From contig NZ_JYJF01000016.1 of assembly GCF_000955975.1 (NCBI RefSeq), positions 13,567-77,566 of the forward strand: a stretch of 64,000 bases of DNA, in the 5' to 3' direction. Within the stretch, counting starts at the first letter, position 1. Every line of letters starts with the position of its first letter. A program made the translations under genes and the position numbers. This document shows positions 16,122-25,416 of the stretch, in pieces. The stretch is from Saccharothrix sp. ST-888 (GTDB lineage: Bacteria; Actinomycetota; Actinomycetes; Streptomycetales; Streptomycetaceae). Below the pieces are notes generated by a model that was not told the DNA's origin, ran no database searches, and was given only the letters and a program-made list of their open reading frames with translations.

Positions 16122-18190
16122 TGAGTGACGTCCGATACCCGTTCACCGCGATCGTCGGCATGGCCGACCTGCGGCTCGGGCTGCTGCTCAACGCGGTCTC
16201 CCCAGCCGTGGGCGGAGTGCTGGTGCGCGGTGAGAAGGGGACCGCCAAGTCGACCATGGTGCGCGCGCTGGCCGGGCTGCTGCCCGCCATCGCGACCGTG
16301 CCCGGCTGCCGGTTCGCCTGCGATCCGGCGGCGGCCGACCCGCAGTGCCCGGACGGTCCGCACTCCCCGGAACCGGCCGAGCGGCGCCCGGCACACCTGG
16401 TGGAGCTGCCGGTCGGCGTCTCCGAGGACCGGATCGTCGGCTCGCTCGACCTGGAGCGGGCGCTGGCCGAGGGCGTCAAGGCGTACGAGCCCGGGCTGCT
16501 GGCCAAGGCGCACCGGGGCGTGCTCTACATCGACGAGGTCAACCTGCTCCAGGACCACGTGGTCGACCTGCTGCTGGACGCCGCCGCGATGGGCCGTTCC
16601 TACGTGGAGCGCGAAGGCGTCTCGGTGCGGCACGCGGCCCGGTTCCTGCTGGTCGGGACGATGAACCCGGAGGAGGGCGAGCTGCGCCCGCAGCTGCTCG
16701 ACCGCTTCGGGCTGACGGTCGAGATCGCCGCCACCCGCGACCCGGCCGAGCGCGCCGACGTGGTCCGGCGGCGGCTCGCCTACGACGCCGACCCGGCGGG
16801 CTTCGCCGCGCGCTATGCGGCGGACGAACGAGCCCTGGCCGAACGGATCACCGCAGCACGGGAGTTGCTGCCCGAGGTGGAGCTGACCGATCTAGCGCTT
16901 CGTCAGATCACCGCCGTGTGCGCGGCGTTCGAGGTGGACGGACTGCGGGCGGACATCGTGATGGCCCGGACGGCGGTCGCGCTGGCGGCCTGGGACGGGC
17001 GCACCGAGGTGCTGGAGGAGGACGTCCGCAAGGCCGCCCAGCTGGCGCTGCCGCACCGGCGGCGCCGGAACCCGTTCGACGCACCGGGGCTGGACGAGGA
17101 GCAGCTGGACCGCACGCTGGCGGAGCACTCCCAGCCGGAGGAGCCGGCAGAGTCCGAGGAGACGGCAGGCCCCGAGGAGCCCACCGACCCGGAGGGCGGC
17201 CCCGAGGGCGACGGTCCCGACGGCGGCGGCCCGGACGGGGGCGGGGCTCCCGCGCCCGGTGACGCCCCGGACGGCAGTGCCGCCTCGGAGCCCGAGCCCC
17301 CGGCCGAGGCGGGCATCCCCCCGCAGGGCACGGGTGGTGCGGGCAAGGCGCCGGTGGCCTCCGCCGGGGACCCGTACCGCACCCGGCTGTTCAAGGTGCC
17401 CGGCACCGGGAAGGGCGCCCAGGGGCGCCGCTCCCCCGCCGAGACCGACGGCGGGCACACCGTCCGGGCCCGCCGCCCGCAGGGGACGCTGAGCCGGCTG
17501 CACCTGAGCGCCACGCTGCGCGCCGCCGCCCCGCACCAGGTGGCGCGGGGCCGCGACTCGCGCGCGCTGGTGCTGCGCCGGGACGACTTCCGTGAGCAGG
17601 TGCGGCAGGGCCGGGAGTCCAACCTGGTGCTGTTCGTGGTGGACGCCTCCGGGTCGATGGCGGCGCGGCAGCGGATGACCGCCGTCAAGGGCGCCGTGAT
17701 GTCGCTGCTGATGGACGCGTACCAGCGCCGCGACAAGATCGGCATGATCACCTTCCGGGGCTCCTCGGCCGAGCTCGCCCTGCCGCCCACCTCCTCGGTG
17801 GAGGTCGGCGCCGCCCGGCTGGAGCAGCTGCCCACCGGCGGCCGGACCCCGCTGGCGGCCGGGCTGCTGCGCGCGCACGAGGTGCTGCGGGTGGAGCGGA
17901 TGCGCGACCCGCACCGCCGTCCGCTGCTGATGGTGGTCACCGACGGCCGCGCCACCGGCGGCCGGGACGCGCTGGCCCAGGCCGGGCGGGCGGCCGGGCT
18001 GCTGGCCGGGCAGGGCCTGGCGAGCGTCGTGCTGGACTGCGAGTCGGGACCGGTACGGCTCGGCCTGGCCCGTACGCTGGCCGGCCAGTTGAACGCCCCC
18101 GCTGTAACGCTGGACGAGCTGCGGGCCGAGGGTGTCACCGCACTGGTCCATGCGCACCGAACCGTTGGCCACGACCGAAAGGCAGCCTGA
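16121..18190 (+). CDS. Putative cobaltochelatase, fused ChlI/BchI and ChlD/BchD-type subunit
   Basis: The 689-residue protein joins an AAA+ domain and an integrin-I-like domain. The AAA+ part has Walker A GEKGTAKST (residues 37-45), Walker B VLYIDEVNLL and sensor GTMNPEEGELRPQLLDRF. Residues about 335-430 form a Pro/Glu/Gly-rich linker. The C-terminal von Willebrand A domain has a complete MIDAS motif DASGSM (from D508), with a TGGRTPLAAGL segment after it. Such ID fusions are thought to drive cobalt insertion with a CobN-type subunit in actinobacterial B12 operons. CobN is not in this window. Magnesium chelation is unlikely, because no bacteriochlorophyll genes are seen. Confidence 0.92.
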   Translation: MSDVRYPFTAIVGMADLRLGLLLNAVSPAVGGVLVRGEKGTAKSTMVRALAGLLPAIATVPGCRFACDPAAADPQCPDGPHSPEPAERRPAHLVELPVGVSEDRIVGSLDLERALAEGVKAYEPGLLAKAHRGVLYIDEVNLLQDHVVDLLLDAAAMGRSYVEREGVSVRHAARFLLVGTMNPEEGELRPQLLDRFGLTVEIAATRDPAERADVVRRRLAYDADPAGFAARYAADERALAERITAARELLPEVELTDLALRQITAVCAAFEVDGLRADIVMARTAVALAAWDGRTEVLEEDVRKAAQLALPHRRRRNPFDAPGLDEEQLDRTLAEHSQPEEPAESEETAGPEEPTDPEGGPEGDGPDGGGPDGGGAPAPGDAPDGSAASEPEPPAEAGIPPQGTGGAGKAPVASAGDPYRTRLFKVPGTGKGAQGRRSPAETDGGHTVRARRPQGTLSRLHLSATLRAAAPHQVARGRDSRALVLRRDDFREQVRQGRESNLVLFVVDASGSMAARQRMTAVKGAVMSLLMDAYQRRDKIGMITFRGSSAELALPPTSSVEVGAARLEQLPTGGRTPLAAGLLRAHEVLRVERMRDPHRRPLLMVVTDGRATGGRDALAQAGRAAGLLAGQGLASVVLDCESGPVRLGLARTLAGQLNAPAVTLDELRAEGVTALVHAHRTVGHDRKAA

Positions 18191-18193
18191 GCC

Positions 18194-18799
18194 ATGCCGA
18201 AGGGTATTCCCGAGTCCGTCCCCGACGACGGCCTGACCACGCGTCAGCGCCGCACCCTGCCGATCACCGCCGTGCACACCGGCCCCGGCAAGGGCAAGTC
18301 CACCGCCGCCTTCGGGATGGCGCTGCGGGCCTGGAACCAGGGCTGGTCCGTCGGGGTGTTCCAGTTCGTGAAGTCCGCCAAGTGGAAGGTCGGCGAGGAG
18401 AACGCGCTGCGCGTGCTCGGCGCCTCCGGCGAGGGCGGCACGGTGGACTGGCACAAGATGGGCGAGGGCTGGTCCTGGGTGCAGCGCTCCGCCGAGATGG
18501 TCGAGTCCAGCGAGGAGGCGGCGAAGGAGGGCTGGGCGCAGATCAAGCGCGACCTGGCCGCCGAGCGCTACCGCTTCTACGTGCTGGACGAGTTCACCTA
18601 CCCCATGCACTGGGGCTGGATCGACGTCGAGGAGGTGCTGACGGTGCTGCGCGAGCGGCCCGGCAGCCAGCACGTGGTCATCACCGGCCGCTACGCGCCC
18701 GAGGCGCTGACCGAGTTCGCCGACCTGGTCACCGAGATGACCAAGGTGAAGCACCCCATGGACGCGGGCCGCAAGGGCCAGCGCGGGATCGAGTGGTAA
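18194..18799 (+). CDS. cobO: Cob(I)yrinic acid a,c-diamide adenosyltransferase
   Basis: The 201-residue CobA/CobO-type enzyme transfers the adenosyl group of ATP to cobalt. It has the P-loop TGPGKGKSTAAFG from residue 29, the QFVKSAKWKVGEEN segment, and YVLDEFTYPMHWGW with the Walker B-like acidic residues. TGRYAPEALTEFADLVTEM is typical of the family C terminus. It starts 3 bases after the chelatase stop and is followed by cobB after 10 bases, within the same operon. Confidence 0.96.
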   Translation: MPKGIPESVPDDGLTTRQRRTLPITAVHTGPGKGKSTAAFGMALRAWNQGWSVGVFQFVKSAKWKVGEENALRVLGASGEGGTVDWHKMGEGWSWVQRSAEMVESSEEAAKEGWAQIKRDLAAERYRFYVLDEFTYPMHWGWIDVEEVLTVLRERPGSQHVVITGRYAPEALTEFADLVTEMTKVKHPMDAGRKGQRGIEW

Positions 18800-18809
18800 C
18801 CGTACTGCC

Positions 18810-20234
18810 GTGAACAGTCCCCGCACCGACACCCCTCGTACCGACCGCCCCCGCACCGACAGCCGCCGTACGGACATCCCGCGCCTGGTCGTCGCCGCGC
18901 CGTCCTCGGGCGCGGGCAAGACCACCATCGCCACCGGGCTGATGGCCGCGCTCTCCGCCCGGGGCCTGGCGGTCTCCCCGCACAAGGTCGGCCCGGACTA
19001 CATCGACCCCGGCTACCACGGCCTCGCCGCCGGGCGTCCGGGGCGCAACCTGGACGCCTTCATGTGCGGCCCCGCGCGGATCGCGCCGCTCTTCCTGCAC
19101 GGCGCGGCCGGGGCGGACATCGCGGTGGTCGAGGGCGTGATGGGACTGTTCGACGGGGCGGCCGGGCGGGGGGAGCTGGCGTCCACCGCGCACGTGGCGA
19201 AGCTGCTGCGGGCGCCGGTGGTCCTGGTGGTGGACGCCTCCTCCCAGTCGCGGTCGGTGGCGGCGCTGGTGCACGGCTTCGCCTCCTGGGATCCGGAGGT
19301 CCGCCTCGCCGGGGTGATCCTCAACCGGGTCGCCTCCGACCGGCACGAGCAGCTGCTGCGCGAGGCCCTGGAGGAGGGGTCGGGCGTCCCGGTGCTGGGC
19401 TCGGTACGGCGGACGGCCTCGGTCGCGACACCGTCGCGGCACCTGGGTCTGATCCCGGCGGTCGAACGCTCGGCGGAGGCCCTGCGGGCGGTCCGCGACA
19501 TGGGTGAACTGGTCGCCGCCTCGGTCGACCTGGACGCCCTGGTGGAGCTGGCCCGCAGCGCACCGCCGCTGGACGCCGAGCCGTGGTCGGCGGCCGAGGA
19601 GGTCACGGCGGTCGCCGGCCGGCCGAGGATCGCGCTGGCCTCGGGGGCGGCGTTCTCCTTCTCGTACGCGGAGAACGCGGAGCTGCTTACGGCTGCCGGG
19701 GCCGAGGTCGTCCCGTTCGACCCACTGCACGACGGTGAACTTCCGCCCGGAGCGGCGGGGTTGGTGATCGGCGGTGGCTTCCCGGAGATGTACGTCACCG
19801 AGTTGAGCGAGAACGCCTCGCTGCGCGCCTCGATCGCCGCGCTCGCGGCCTCAGGCGCGCCGGTCGCCGCCGAGTGCGCCGGACTGCTCTATCTGGGGCG
19901 GGAGTTGGACGGCAGACCGATGTGCGGCGTGCTCGACACCACCGCCCGGATGACCGAGCGGCTCACTCTCGGCTACCGCGAGGCGGTGGCCATCGGGGAC
20001 AGCGCGCTCGCCCCGGCGGGCAGTCGGGTGCGCGGGCACGAGTTCCACCGCACCGTCTGCGAACCGGGTGCGGGGCCGCAGCCCGCCTGGGGCTGGCGCG
20101 GTCCCGACGGGCCGCGTACGGAGGGTTTCGCGGCCGGGTCCGTGCACGCCTCGTACCTGCACCTGCACTGGGCGGGTGCACCGGAGTTGGCCGAGCGGCT
20201 GGTCCGCGCGGCGGCCGGGCACCAGCAGCCCTGA
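18810..20234 (+). CDS. cobB: Cobyrinic acid a,c-diamide synthase
   Basis: The 474-residue enzyme amidates the a and c carboxylates of cobyrinic acid with glutamine and ATP. It begins at a GTG, and the first 25 residues are a threonine/arginine-rich extension of near-repeats (TDTPRTDRPRTDSRRTDIPR). The synthetase domain then follows with APSSGAGKTTIATGLM and KVGPDYIDPGYH. The C-terminal amidotransferase domain has AECAGLLYLG with the nucleophile cysteine and a final GSVHASYLHLHW histidine motif. It ends the riboswitch-controlled operon and faces the convergent MurE-like gene. Confidence 0.96.
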   Translation: MNSPRTDTPRTDRPRTDSRRTDIPRLVVAAPSSGAGKTTIATGLMAALSARGLAVSPHKVGPDYIDPGYHGLAAGRPGRNLDAFMCGPARIAPLFLHGAAGADIAVVEGVMGLFDGAAGRGELASTAHVAKLLRAPVVLVVDASSQSRSVAALVHGFASWDPEVRLAGVILNRVASDRHEQLLREALEEGSGVPVLGSVRRTASVATPSRHLGLIPAVERSAEALRAVRDMGELVAASVDLDALVELARSAPPLDAEPWSAAEEVTAVAGRPRIALASGAAFSFSYAENAELLTAAGAEVVPFDPLHDGELPPGAAGLVIGGGFPEMYVTELSENASLRASIAALAASGAPVAAECAGLLYLGRELDGRPMCGVLDTTARMTERLTLGYREAVAIGDSALAPAGSRVRGHEFHRTVCEPGAGPQPAWGWRGPDGPRTEGFAAGSVHASYLHLHWAGAPELAERLVRAAAGHQQP

Positions 20235-20274
20235 GGGGACCGGTCGGGCCGCCGGGCGGTCGGCGCGGCGGCTC

Positions 20275-21753
20275 TCAAGCCCGGCCACCGGCCGCCCGGT
20301 CGAGCTCCTGCACCACCGCCTTGTCCAGGAACGGGACCGATCGCCCCGCGAACCTCTGGCAGGGGTCCGAGCCCCGGCCCGCCACCAGGACGACGTCGCC
20401 GCCGCGAGCACGGGACAGGGCCTCCGCGATGGCCTCGCGCCGGTCTCCGATCCGCGCATAGGGAGTCGGGGTGGTGGCGAGACCCGCTTCGACCCGGTCG
20501 AGGATCAGCTCCGGGTCCTCGCCGCGGGGACTGGTCGAGGTGAGCACGACCAGGTCGCTGAGGCGGCCGGCGATCTCGCCCATGGGAGCGCGCTTGCCGG
20601 GGTCGCGGTCGCCGCTGCACCCGAAGACGGTGATCACGCGGCCGGTGGCGAGGCCGCGGATGGTGGTGAGCACCTTCTCCAGCGCGTCGACGGAGTGCGC
20701 GTAGTCGACGACGACCGTCGCCCCGCTCCTCGCCCGGTAGGTGTCGAACCGGCCCGGGATCTGCGGCAGTTCCGCGAGGACGGCGGCGATCTCCTCGATC
20801 CCGTGCCCGGAGAGCACCGCCGCCGCGGTGGCGGCGAGCGCGTTCTCGACCGCGAAGCGGCCGGGCACCGGGAGGTGGAAGGCGTGGGCGGTGCCCTCGT
20901 GGTGCACGGTGAAGTCGCTGCCGGCGGCCGAGATCCCGATGTCCGTGGCCCGGAGGTCGGCCGGACGGCCGGAGGCGGAACAGGTGACGCTCGTGTCCGG
21001 CATCAGGGCCAGGATGTCGGTGCTCACCGGGTCGTCCAGGTTCACCACGGCCTGTCGGCAGCGTCCGTTGAACAGCCGCAGCTTGGCCTGCCGGTAGTTC
21101 TCCAGGGTGAGGTGGTCGTCCAGGTGGTCCGGGGTGAGGTTGGTGAAGACGCCGATGTCGAGGAAGGTGTGCTCGACCCTGCGGTGGAGCAGCGCCATCG
21201 AGGACGCCTCCAGGACGAAGCATTCCGCGCCGCCGTCGGCCAAGTAGCGCAGCATGGCCTGGAGTTCGGGTGCCTGGGGTGTCGTGATCATGTTGGTGGA
21301 CACCAGGAGGGGACGGCCTTCGAACCGCGAGCCGCCCGTGCCGATCACGCCCACCCGGCGCCCGAGCGCCCCCAGGACGGCCTCCAGCATGAAGGCGACG
21401 GAGGTCTTGCCGTTGGTGCCGGTGACCGCGATCCCCCACAGCTCCCGCCCCGGCTCGCCGTAGTAGCGGGAGGCGAGGCGGGCGGCGGCCGTACGGACGT
21501 CCGCGACCCGGACCACGCACGGGCCGGCCGGGAGCTCGACGTCCGTCCGCTCGACCAGTGCGGCCACCGCGCCTCGCCGGTACGCCAGGGCCAGGAAGCG
21601 GTGGCCGTCGAGGCGCCGACCGTCGCGGGCGACGAACAGCGCCCCCGGGTGCACCGCCCGGGGATCGAACGTGATGCCCGCGGTGATGTCGACCCGGGGA
21701 TCACCGGCCAGCAGAGCGTGCTCCAAACCGGCCAGGGCGGTGCAGAGTTGCAT
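20275..21753 (-). CDS. MurE-like Mur ligase with altered amino-acid recognition motifs
   Basis: The 492-residue protein has the full Mur-ligase plan: an N-terminal UDP-binding domain, ATP-binding VTGTNGKTS, a central domain, and the C-terminal domain with VFGCSGDRDPGKR. In MurE enzymes the DNP(R/A) motif and GKGHE read the third peptide residue. Here they are T407-S408-P409-R410 and G459-R-G-S-D463. The catalytic core is intact but the side-chain recognition residues differ, so it is probably not the housekeeping LL-diaminopimelate ligase. That gene would normally sit in the dcw cluster. It might make an altered cell-wall or secondary-metabolite peptide. Neighbours (cobB convergent; an amino-acid permease upstream on the same strand) give no sure hint. 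Confidence 0.85.
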   Translation of the reverse strand: MQLCTALAGLEHALLAGDPRVDITAGITFDPRAVHPGALFVARDGRRLDGHRFLALAYRRGAVAALVERTDVELPAGPCVVRVADVRTAAARLASRYYGEPGRELWGIAVTGTNGKTSVAFMLEAVLGALGRRVGVIGTGGSRFEGRPLLVSTNMITTPQAPELQAMLRYLADGGAECFVLEASSMALLHRRVEHTFLDIGVFTNLTPDHLDDHLTLENYRQAKLRLFNGRCRQAVVNLDDPVSTDILALMPDTSVTCSASGRPADLRATDIGISAAGSDFTVHHEGTAHAFHLPVPGRFAVENALAATAAAVLSGHGIEEIAAVLAELPQIPGRFDTYRARSGATVVVDYAHSVDALEKVLTTIRGLATGRVITVFGCSGDRDPGKRAPMGEIAGRLSDLVVLTSTSPRGEDPELILDRVEAGLATTPTPYARIGDRREAIAEALSRARGGDVVLVAGRGSDPCQRFAGRSVPFLDKAVVQELDRAAGGRA

Positions 21754-21816
21754 CCTCGCAGTACATCAGGACACGGGAGGCCGCGCGAGTGGGCGGCGGT
21801 TCGGCCGAGGCCGGGG

Positions 21817-23499
21817 TCAGTGTTCGTTCTCCTCGGCCGGCGCGGTGCCGTGGATGTTCCGCTCGATCTCCTCGGCCGACGCGGTGCCGTGGATGTTCCG
21901 CTCGATCTCCTCGGCGGACAGCGCCGCCCGCAGCGCCCAGTAGTAGACGGCCAGCGAGAAGAGCACGACCGCCACGATGTCCCACCACAGCGGCAGGTTG
22001 CCCGCAGCGCCCGCCCCGAAGGTGCCCTGCCAGGAGATCAGGCCCATCCCGATGAGGTAGACCGGCAGCCACCGGCCCGCCCTGAAGTCCATCCGGGGGG
22101 CGCCCGGCAGGCCCTTGGCGTTGGCGCGGGCGGCGTACGAGCCCATCAGGAGGTAGCCGATCAGGATCGCCGCGCCCAGGCGCCACAGGGTGTCCCAGCC
22201 GGCCCAGTAGATGACCAGGCCGGCGACCGCGAAGGAGACCGGCGCGACGACCGATCCGGCCGGCAGGCGGTACGGGCGCTCAAGGCCCGGCAGGCGCCTG
22301 CGCAGCACCCCGAAAACCAGCGGCGCACCCGCGTACATCAGCACCACCGCCGAGGTGATGAAGCTGACCAGCCGCTGCCAGCTCGGGAACGGCAGGAAGC
22401 ACAGCACACCCGCCACGTAGGCGACGATCAGGCCGACCCACGGGACCGAGCGCCGGTCCGTCCACTGGAGCGCCCGAGGGGCGTAGCCGTTGCGGCTCAG
22501 CCCGTACGAGATCCGGGAGCTGGAGGTGATGTAGATCAGGCCGGTGCCGCCCGGGGAGATGATCGCGTCGGCGTAGAGCAGACTGGCCAGCCAGCCGAGG
22601 CCGAGCAGGGTGGCCAGACCGGCGAACGGCCCCGCGAGGCCCGGGTAGTCGAGCGCGGCCCAGCCGCCGGCGAAGGTCCTGGGCGGCAGCGAGGTGATGA
22701 AGACGACCTGGAGCACGACGTAGACGAAGGTCCCGAGGGTGACCGACCCCAGGACGGCGCGCGGGATGTCCCGCCGGGGGTTCAGGCTCTCACCGGCCCA
22801 CTGGATCGCCTGCTCGAAGCCGAGCAGCGCGAAGATCACCCCGCTGGTGCTGATCGCCGCCAGCACGCCCTTGGCCCCGTACGGCGCGAAGCCGTGTGCG
22901 GTGAAGTTGCCGCCGTGGAACTCCGTCAGCGCCAGCACCAGGATGGTGAGCAGCGGAATCGCCACCTTCCACCAGGTGGCAGCGCTGTTGGTGTGGGCGA
23001 GGATCTTCACGCCGAGGAAGTTGACCACCACGAAGACCGCCAGCAGGCCAGCCGCCACCGCGAAGCCCGAACTGGTGAGGGTGTGGTCGGCGTGCAGGAA
23101 GCCGCGCGCCCAGGACCAGTGCCCGGCGTAGTTGATCATGGCCTGGACCTCGATCGGCGCGATCGTCGCGGCCTGCAGCCAGGAGAACCAGCCGAAGGAC
23201 ATCCCGGCGAACCCGCCGAAGACGTAGTGCGGGTAGCGGGCGGTGCCGCCCGCGACCGGGAACAGCCCGCCGAGTTCGGCGTGCACCAGCGCGAGCAGCA
23301 CCACGGCCACCGCGCCGATCCCCCAGGAGAGCACGGCGGCCGGCCCGGCGGTCACCACGGCGTTCTTCGCCCCGAACAGCCAGCCCGAGCCGATGATCGC
23401 GCCGACCGAGGCCCACAGCAGCCCGATCATCCCCACCTCGCGGCGCAGTCTGCCGTTCCCCTGCGCGCCGGACGGGGTGATCTGATCGGTCGATGCCAT
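21817..23499 (-). CDS. APC-superfamily amino acid permease
   Basis: The ATG at 23499 with GAGAGG upstream gives 560 residues; the longer frame to 23703 has arginine-rich non-coding character. The protein has about 12 membrane segments. The first is preceded by LRREVGMIGLLWASVGAIIGSGWLFG, the consensus start of APC transporters resembling aspartate:proton symporters, and GGTARYPHYVFG follows in the third. The cytoplasmic C terminus ends in a near-perfect tandem duplication of 13 residues (SAEEIERNIHGTA). Substrate is not certain. It lies 63 bases upstream of the MurE-like gene on the same strand, so co-transcription is possible. Confidence 0.9.
   Translation of the reverse strand: MASTDQITPSGAQGNGRLRREVGMIGLLWASVGAIIGSGWLFGAKNAVVTAGPAAVLSWGIGAVAVVLLALVHAELGGLFPVAGGTARYPHYVFGGFAGMSFGWFSWLQAATIAPIEVQAMINYAGHWSWARGFLHADHTLTSSGFAVAAGLLAVFVVVNFLGVKILAHTNSAATWWKVAIPLLTILVLALTEFHGGNFTAHGFAPYGAKGVLAAISTSGVIFALLGFEQAIQWAGESLNPRRDIPRAVLGSVTLGTFVYVVLQVVFITSLPPRTFAGGWAALDYPGLAGPFAGLATLLGLGWLASLLYADAIISPGGTGLIYITSSSRISYGLSRNGYAPRALQWTDRRSVPWVGLIVAYVAGVLCFLPFPSWQRLVSFITSAVVLMYAGAPLVFGVLRRRLPGLERPYRLPAGSVVAPVSFAVAGLVIYWAGWDTLWRLGAAILIGYLLMGSYAARANAKGLPGAPRMDFRAGRWLPVYLIGMGLISWQGTFGAGAAGNLPLWWDIVAVVLFSLAVYYWALRAALSAEEIERNIHGTASAEEIERNIHGTAPAEENEH
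21842..21919 (-). repeat. 39-bp tandem duplication in the permease C terminus
   Basis: Two adjacent 39-base units, 21842-21880 and 21881-21919, differ at one base and encode two copies of SAEEIERNIHGTA. The single difference suggests a recent duplication. It keeps frame and lies in the cytoplasmic tail. Confidence 0.9.
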
Positions 23500-23728
23500 G
23501 CGTTCGGCCTCTCGGGACTCGACCGGCACGCGGGATCCGGCCGCTCGGGCGGTGGTGCCGCGGTAGCGGTGCTTCGGCGGTGCCGCCCGCGGCGGGGTGC
23601 TGACGCCGACGGTGCCGCAGATCCGGCGCGGAGTCGGCCGGGCGGCCCTGACACGCACGGGCACAGCCGCCCCTCGGCCGAGTTGTCGGATGGTATGCGT
23701 CACCGCCGGCCCGAGGATCGGCCGTCGG

Positions 23729-24190
23729 TCAGGCCCGGCCCGAGGAGGCCTGTTCGGTCAGCGACTTGAACAGGTGCACGTCCTCGTGGCCGCCGGGGAT
23801 GCCCAGGGTCCGGCCGGTCTCGACGTAGCCGTGGCGCTGGTAGAACCCGGGCGCCTGGAAGGTGAACGAGGAGACGACCATCCGATCGCAGCCGCGCCGC
23901 CGCGCCTCCGCCTCGGCGGCTCCCAGGAGCCTGCTGCCCCAGCCGTCCTTGCGGCTGTCCTCGCGCACCCACACCAGCTCGATGCCGCACAGCCCGCCCC
24001 AGGTCCACCCGGCCAGCCCGCCGACCAGTTCGCCCGTCTCGTCGGTGACCTTGACCGACAGCGTGCCGCGGTCGTCGGCGCCCGTGGCCGCGGTGTTGAA
24101 GGCGGTGAGCTCCTCGATCAGCCGCTCGTTGAGCTCGGAGTCCCGTTCACCCACGACCAGGACCGGGCCGGTTTCTTGATCATTAGTCAT
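23729..24190 (-). CDS. GNAT-family N-acetyltransferase
   Basis: A 153-residue single-domain GNAT protein. The acetyl-CoA loop appears as VREDSRKDGWGSRLLGAAEAEARRRG (R/Q-x-x-G-x-G/A form), followed by the C-terminal FTFQAPGFYQRHGYVETGR typical of the fold. The substrate cannot be read from sequence; small-molecule amines are usual for this subgroup. It stands alone, 229 bases from the permease and in the same orientation. Confidence 0.88.
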   Translation of the reverse strand: MTNDQETGPVLVVGERDSELNERLIEELTAFNTAATGADDRGTLSVKVTDETGELVGGLAGWTWGGLCGIELVWVREDSRKDGWGSRLLGAAEAEARRRGCDRMVVSSFTFQAPGFYQRHGYVETGRTLGIPGGHEDVHLFKSLTEQASSGRA

Positions 24191-24264
24191 GGCGCGGAGT
24201 ATGGCAGTCCGCGCGCCCCGGCGGCCCGTGATTTAGCGGCTCCACCGGTGGGTCCGGACACTTC

Positions 24265-24380
24265 CGGGGGCACGGGGGACTGCGCGGGACCGGAGGGGAC
24301 TGCGCGGGACCGGAGGTGACGGCGCCGCACCTTCCGCCGCGCGCACGCAGTCGATCAAGCAGGGCCCCGCACCCCCGGGT
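24265..24380. repeat. Intergenic repeat copy B with an internal duplication
   Basis: A diverged copy of the same intergenic family as 8795-8975. GGGGACTGCGCGGGACCGGA occurs twice in tandem (about 24275 and 24296). The right arm keeps GCGCACGCAGTCGATCAAGC and GGCCCCGCACCCCC. The rest of 24191-24434 holds nothing else that I can call. Confidence 0.5.
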
Positions 24381-24434
24381 GCCCGGCTTCCGCCGGCCGG
24401 GACCGCACGGTTCCCGTCCGCAGGACCGCCGCGA

Positions 24435-24644
24435 TCACTCCGGGTCGGCGTCCGCACCCCAGACCGGGCGGAGCCGCCCACCGAGGTCACCGGCCTGGCG
24501 GAGACCTGCGTGGTAGACCGGCTCCCAGGCCGCCGGGTCGGTCAGGTCCGGTCCGAAAGCGCGCACCGATGTCGGATCGGGACCGACGGTCACGGCGGTG
24601 TGCGCCCCGGCGATCTCGGCGGGTCTCGCACCCCCGGGCTCGGG
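24435..24644 (-). other. Possible C-terminal gene remnant
   Basis: On the minus strand, a frame ending at a TGA at 24435-24437 reads plausibly over its last 52 codons, with segments such as RAFGPDLTDPAAWEPVYHAG and GGRLRPVWGADADPE. It has protein-like composition unlike the shadow frames. A GTG could start it but no ribosome-binding site is seen. It follows the TolB-like pseudogene in the same frame after the stop. I do not recognise the family; it may be the tail of a decayed gene. Confidence 0.25.
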
Positions 24645-25321
24645 TCAGCCCAGGTAGGCCGGGGCGACGGCGGCGGCGACCGAGCGCTGCGGGGTGCCGG
24701 TGCCGTCGGCCGGGACGGTCCACAGGTCGGCGCCGTAGTCGCCGGGCATGGCGTAGAGCAGGGTCGAGTCGTCCGACCAGAGCGCCTGGTCGTCGATGTT
24801 GCGCTGCTCTGCGGTGGCCGTCTCGGTCATGGTCCGCAGGTCGAGCACGTACAGCCGCCACGGCGAGTCGGCGGAGGCACCGGGGACGCGCTTCTTGTAG
24901 GCGGTCCGGGTGCCGTCCGGTGAGGGGGAGGGGCACTCGACGTTCTGGTGCAGCGTGGTGAGGGTGTGTGCGGTGACGTCGCCCTGGACGAGGTAGGTGT
25001 GCCCGCCGGTGGCCAGGGTGGCGTAGAAGCGGTTGTCGTCGGCGAAGTGACACCCCAGACGTCGGTGTCGTGGGACTGGTAGGGGTGGCCGTCCCTGGTG
25101 ATCGCGAAGGTCTCCAGGTTCTCCTGGACCGCCCAGCTGCGGGTGTCCACGATCGTGGTGCGGGTGGAGAAGCCGGTGCCCGCGTAGGAGTCGCCGCGGA
25201 CGGAGACCGTCCAGGCGACCAGGTGGCCGGAGGGCGAGACCCGGGCGCGGGTGGGGACATCCGTCCACCTCCGCCCGGCCGCCTGCCGGACGGCTCCCGG
25301 CTCGGCGATTGACCTGCTCAT
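24645..25321 (-). pseudogene. TolB-like (PD40 repeat) protein, truncated and frame-shifted
   Basis: The upstream part (25321 to about 25051) reads RARVSPSGHLVAWTVS, SVRGDSYAGTGFSTRTTIVDT and ends in DTDVWGV. The continuation in another frame (about 25050 to 24645) reads FADDNRFYATLATGGHTYL, ECPSPSPDGTRTAYKKR and DDQALWSDDSTLLYAMPG. Joined, they make a typical beta-propeller protein of the TolB/PD40 class. One missing base near 25047-25051 (within the V-T-F-A codons) accounts for the break. The N-terminal membrane anchor or signal expected in this family is also missing, so it is probably a true pseudogene rather than only a sequencing error. Confidence 0.7.
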
Positions 25322-25416
25322 CGGGCCCGTGGTGGGATTTCGGGGCCGGTGGGCCGACGGGCCGGTGAGTGCGGCGGGAGAACGGTGGGGCGGACGTGAT
25401 CGAGGGGGGTGTGCCG

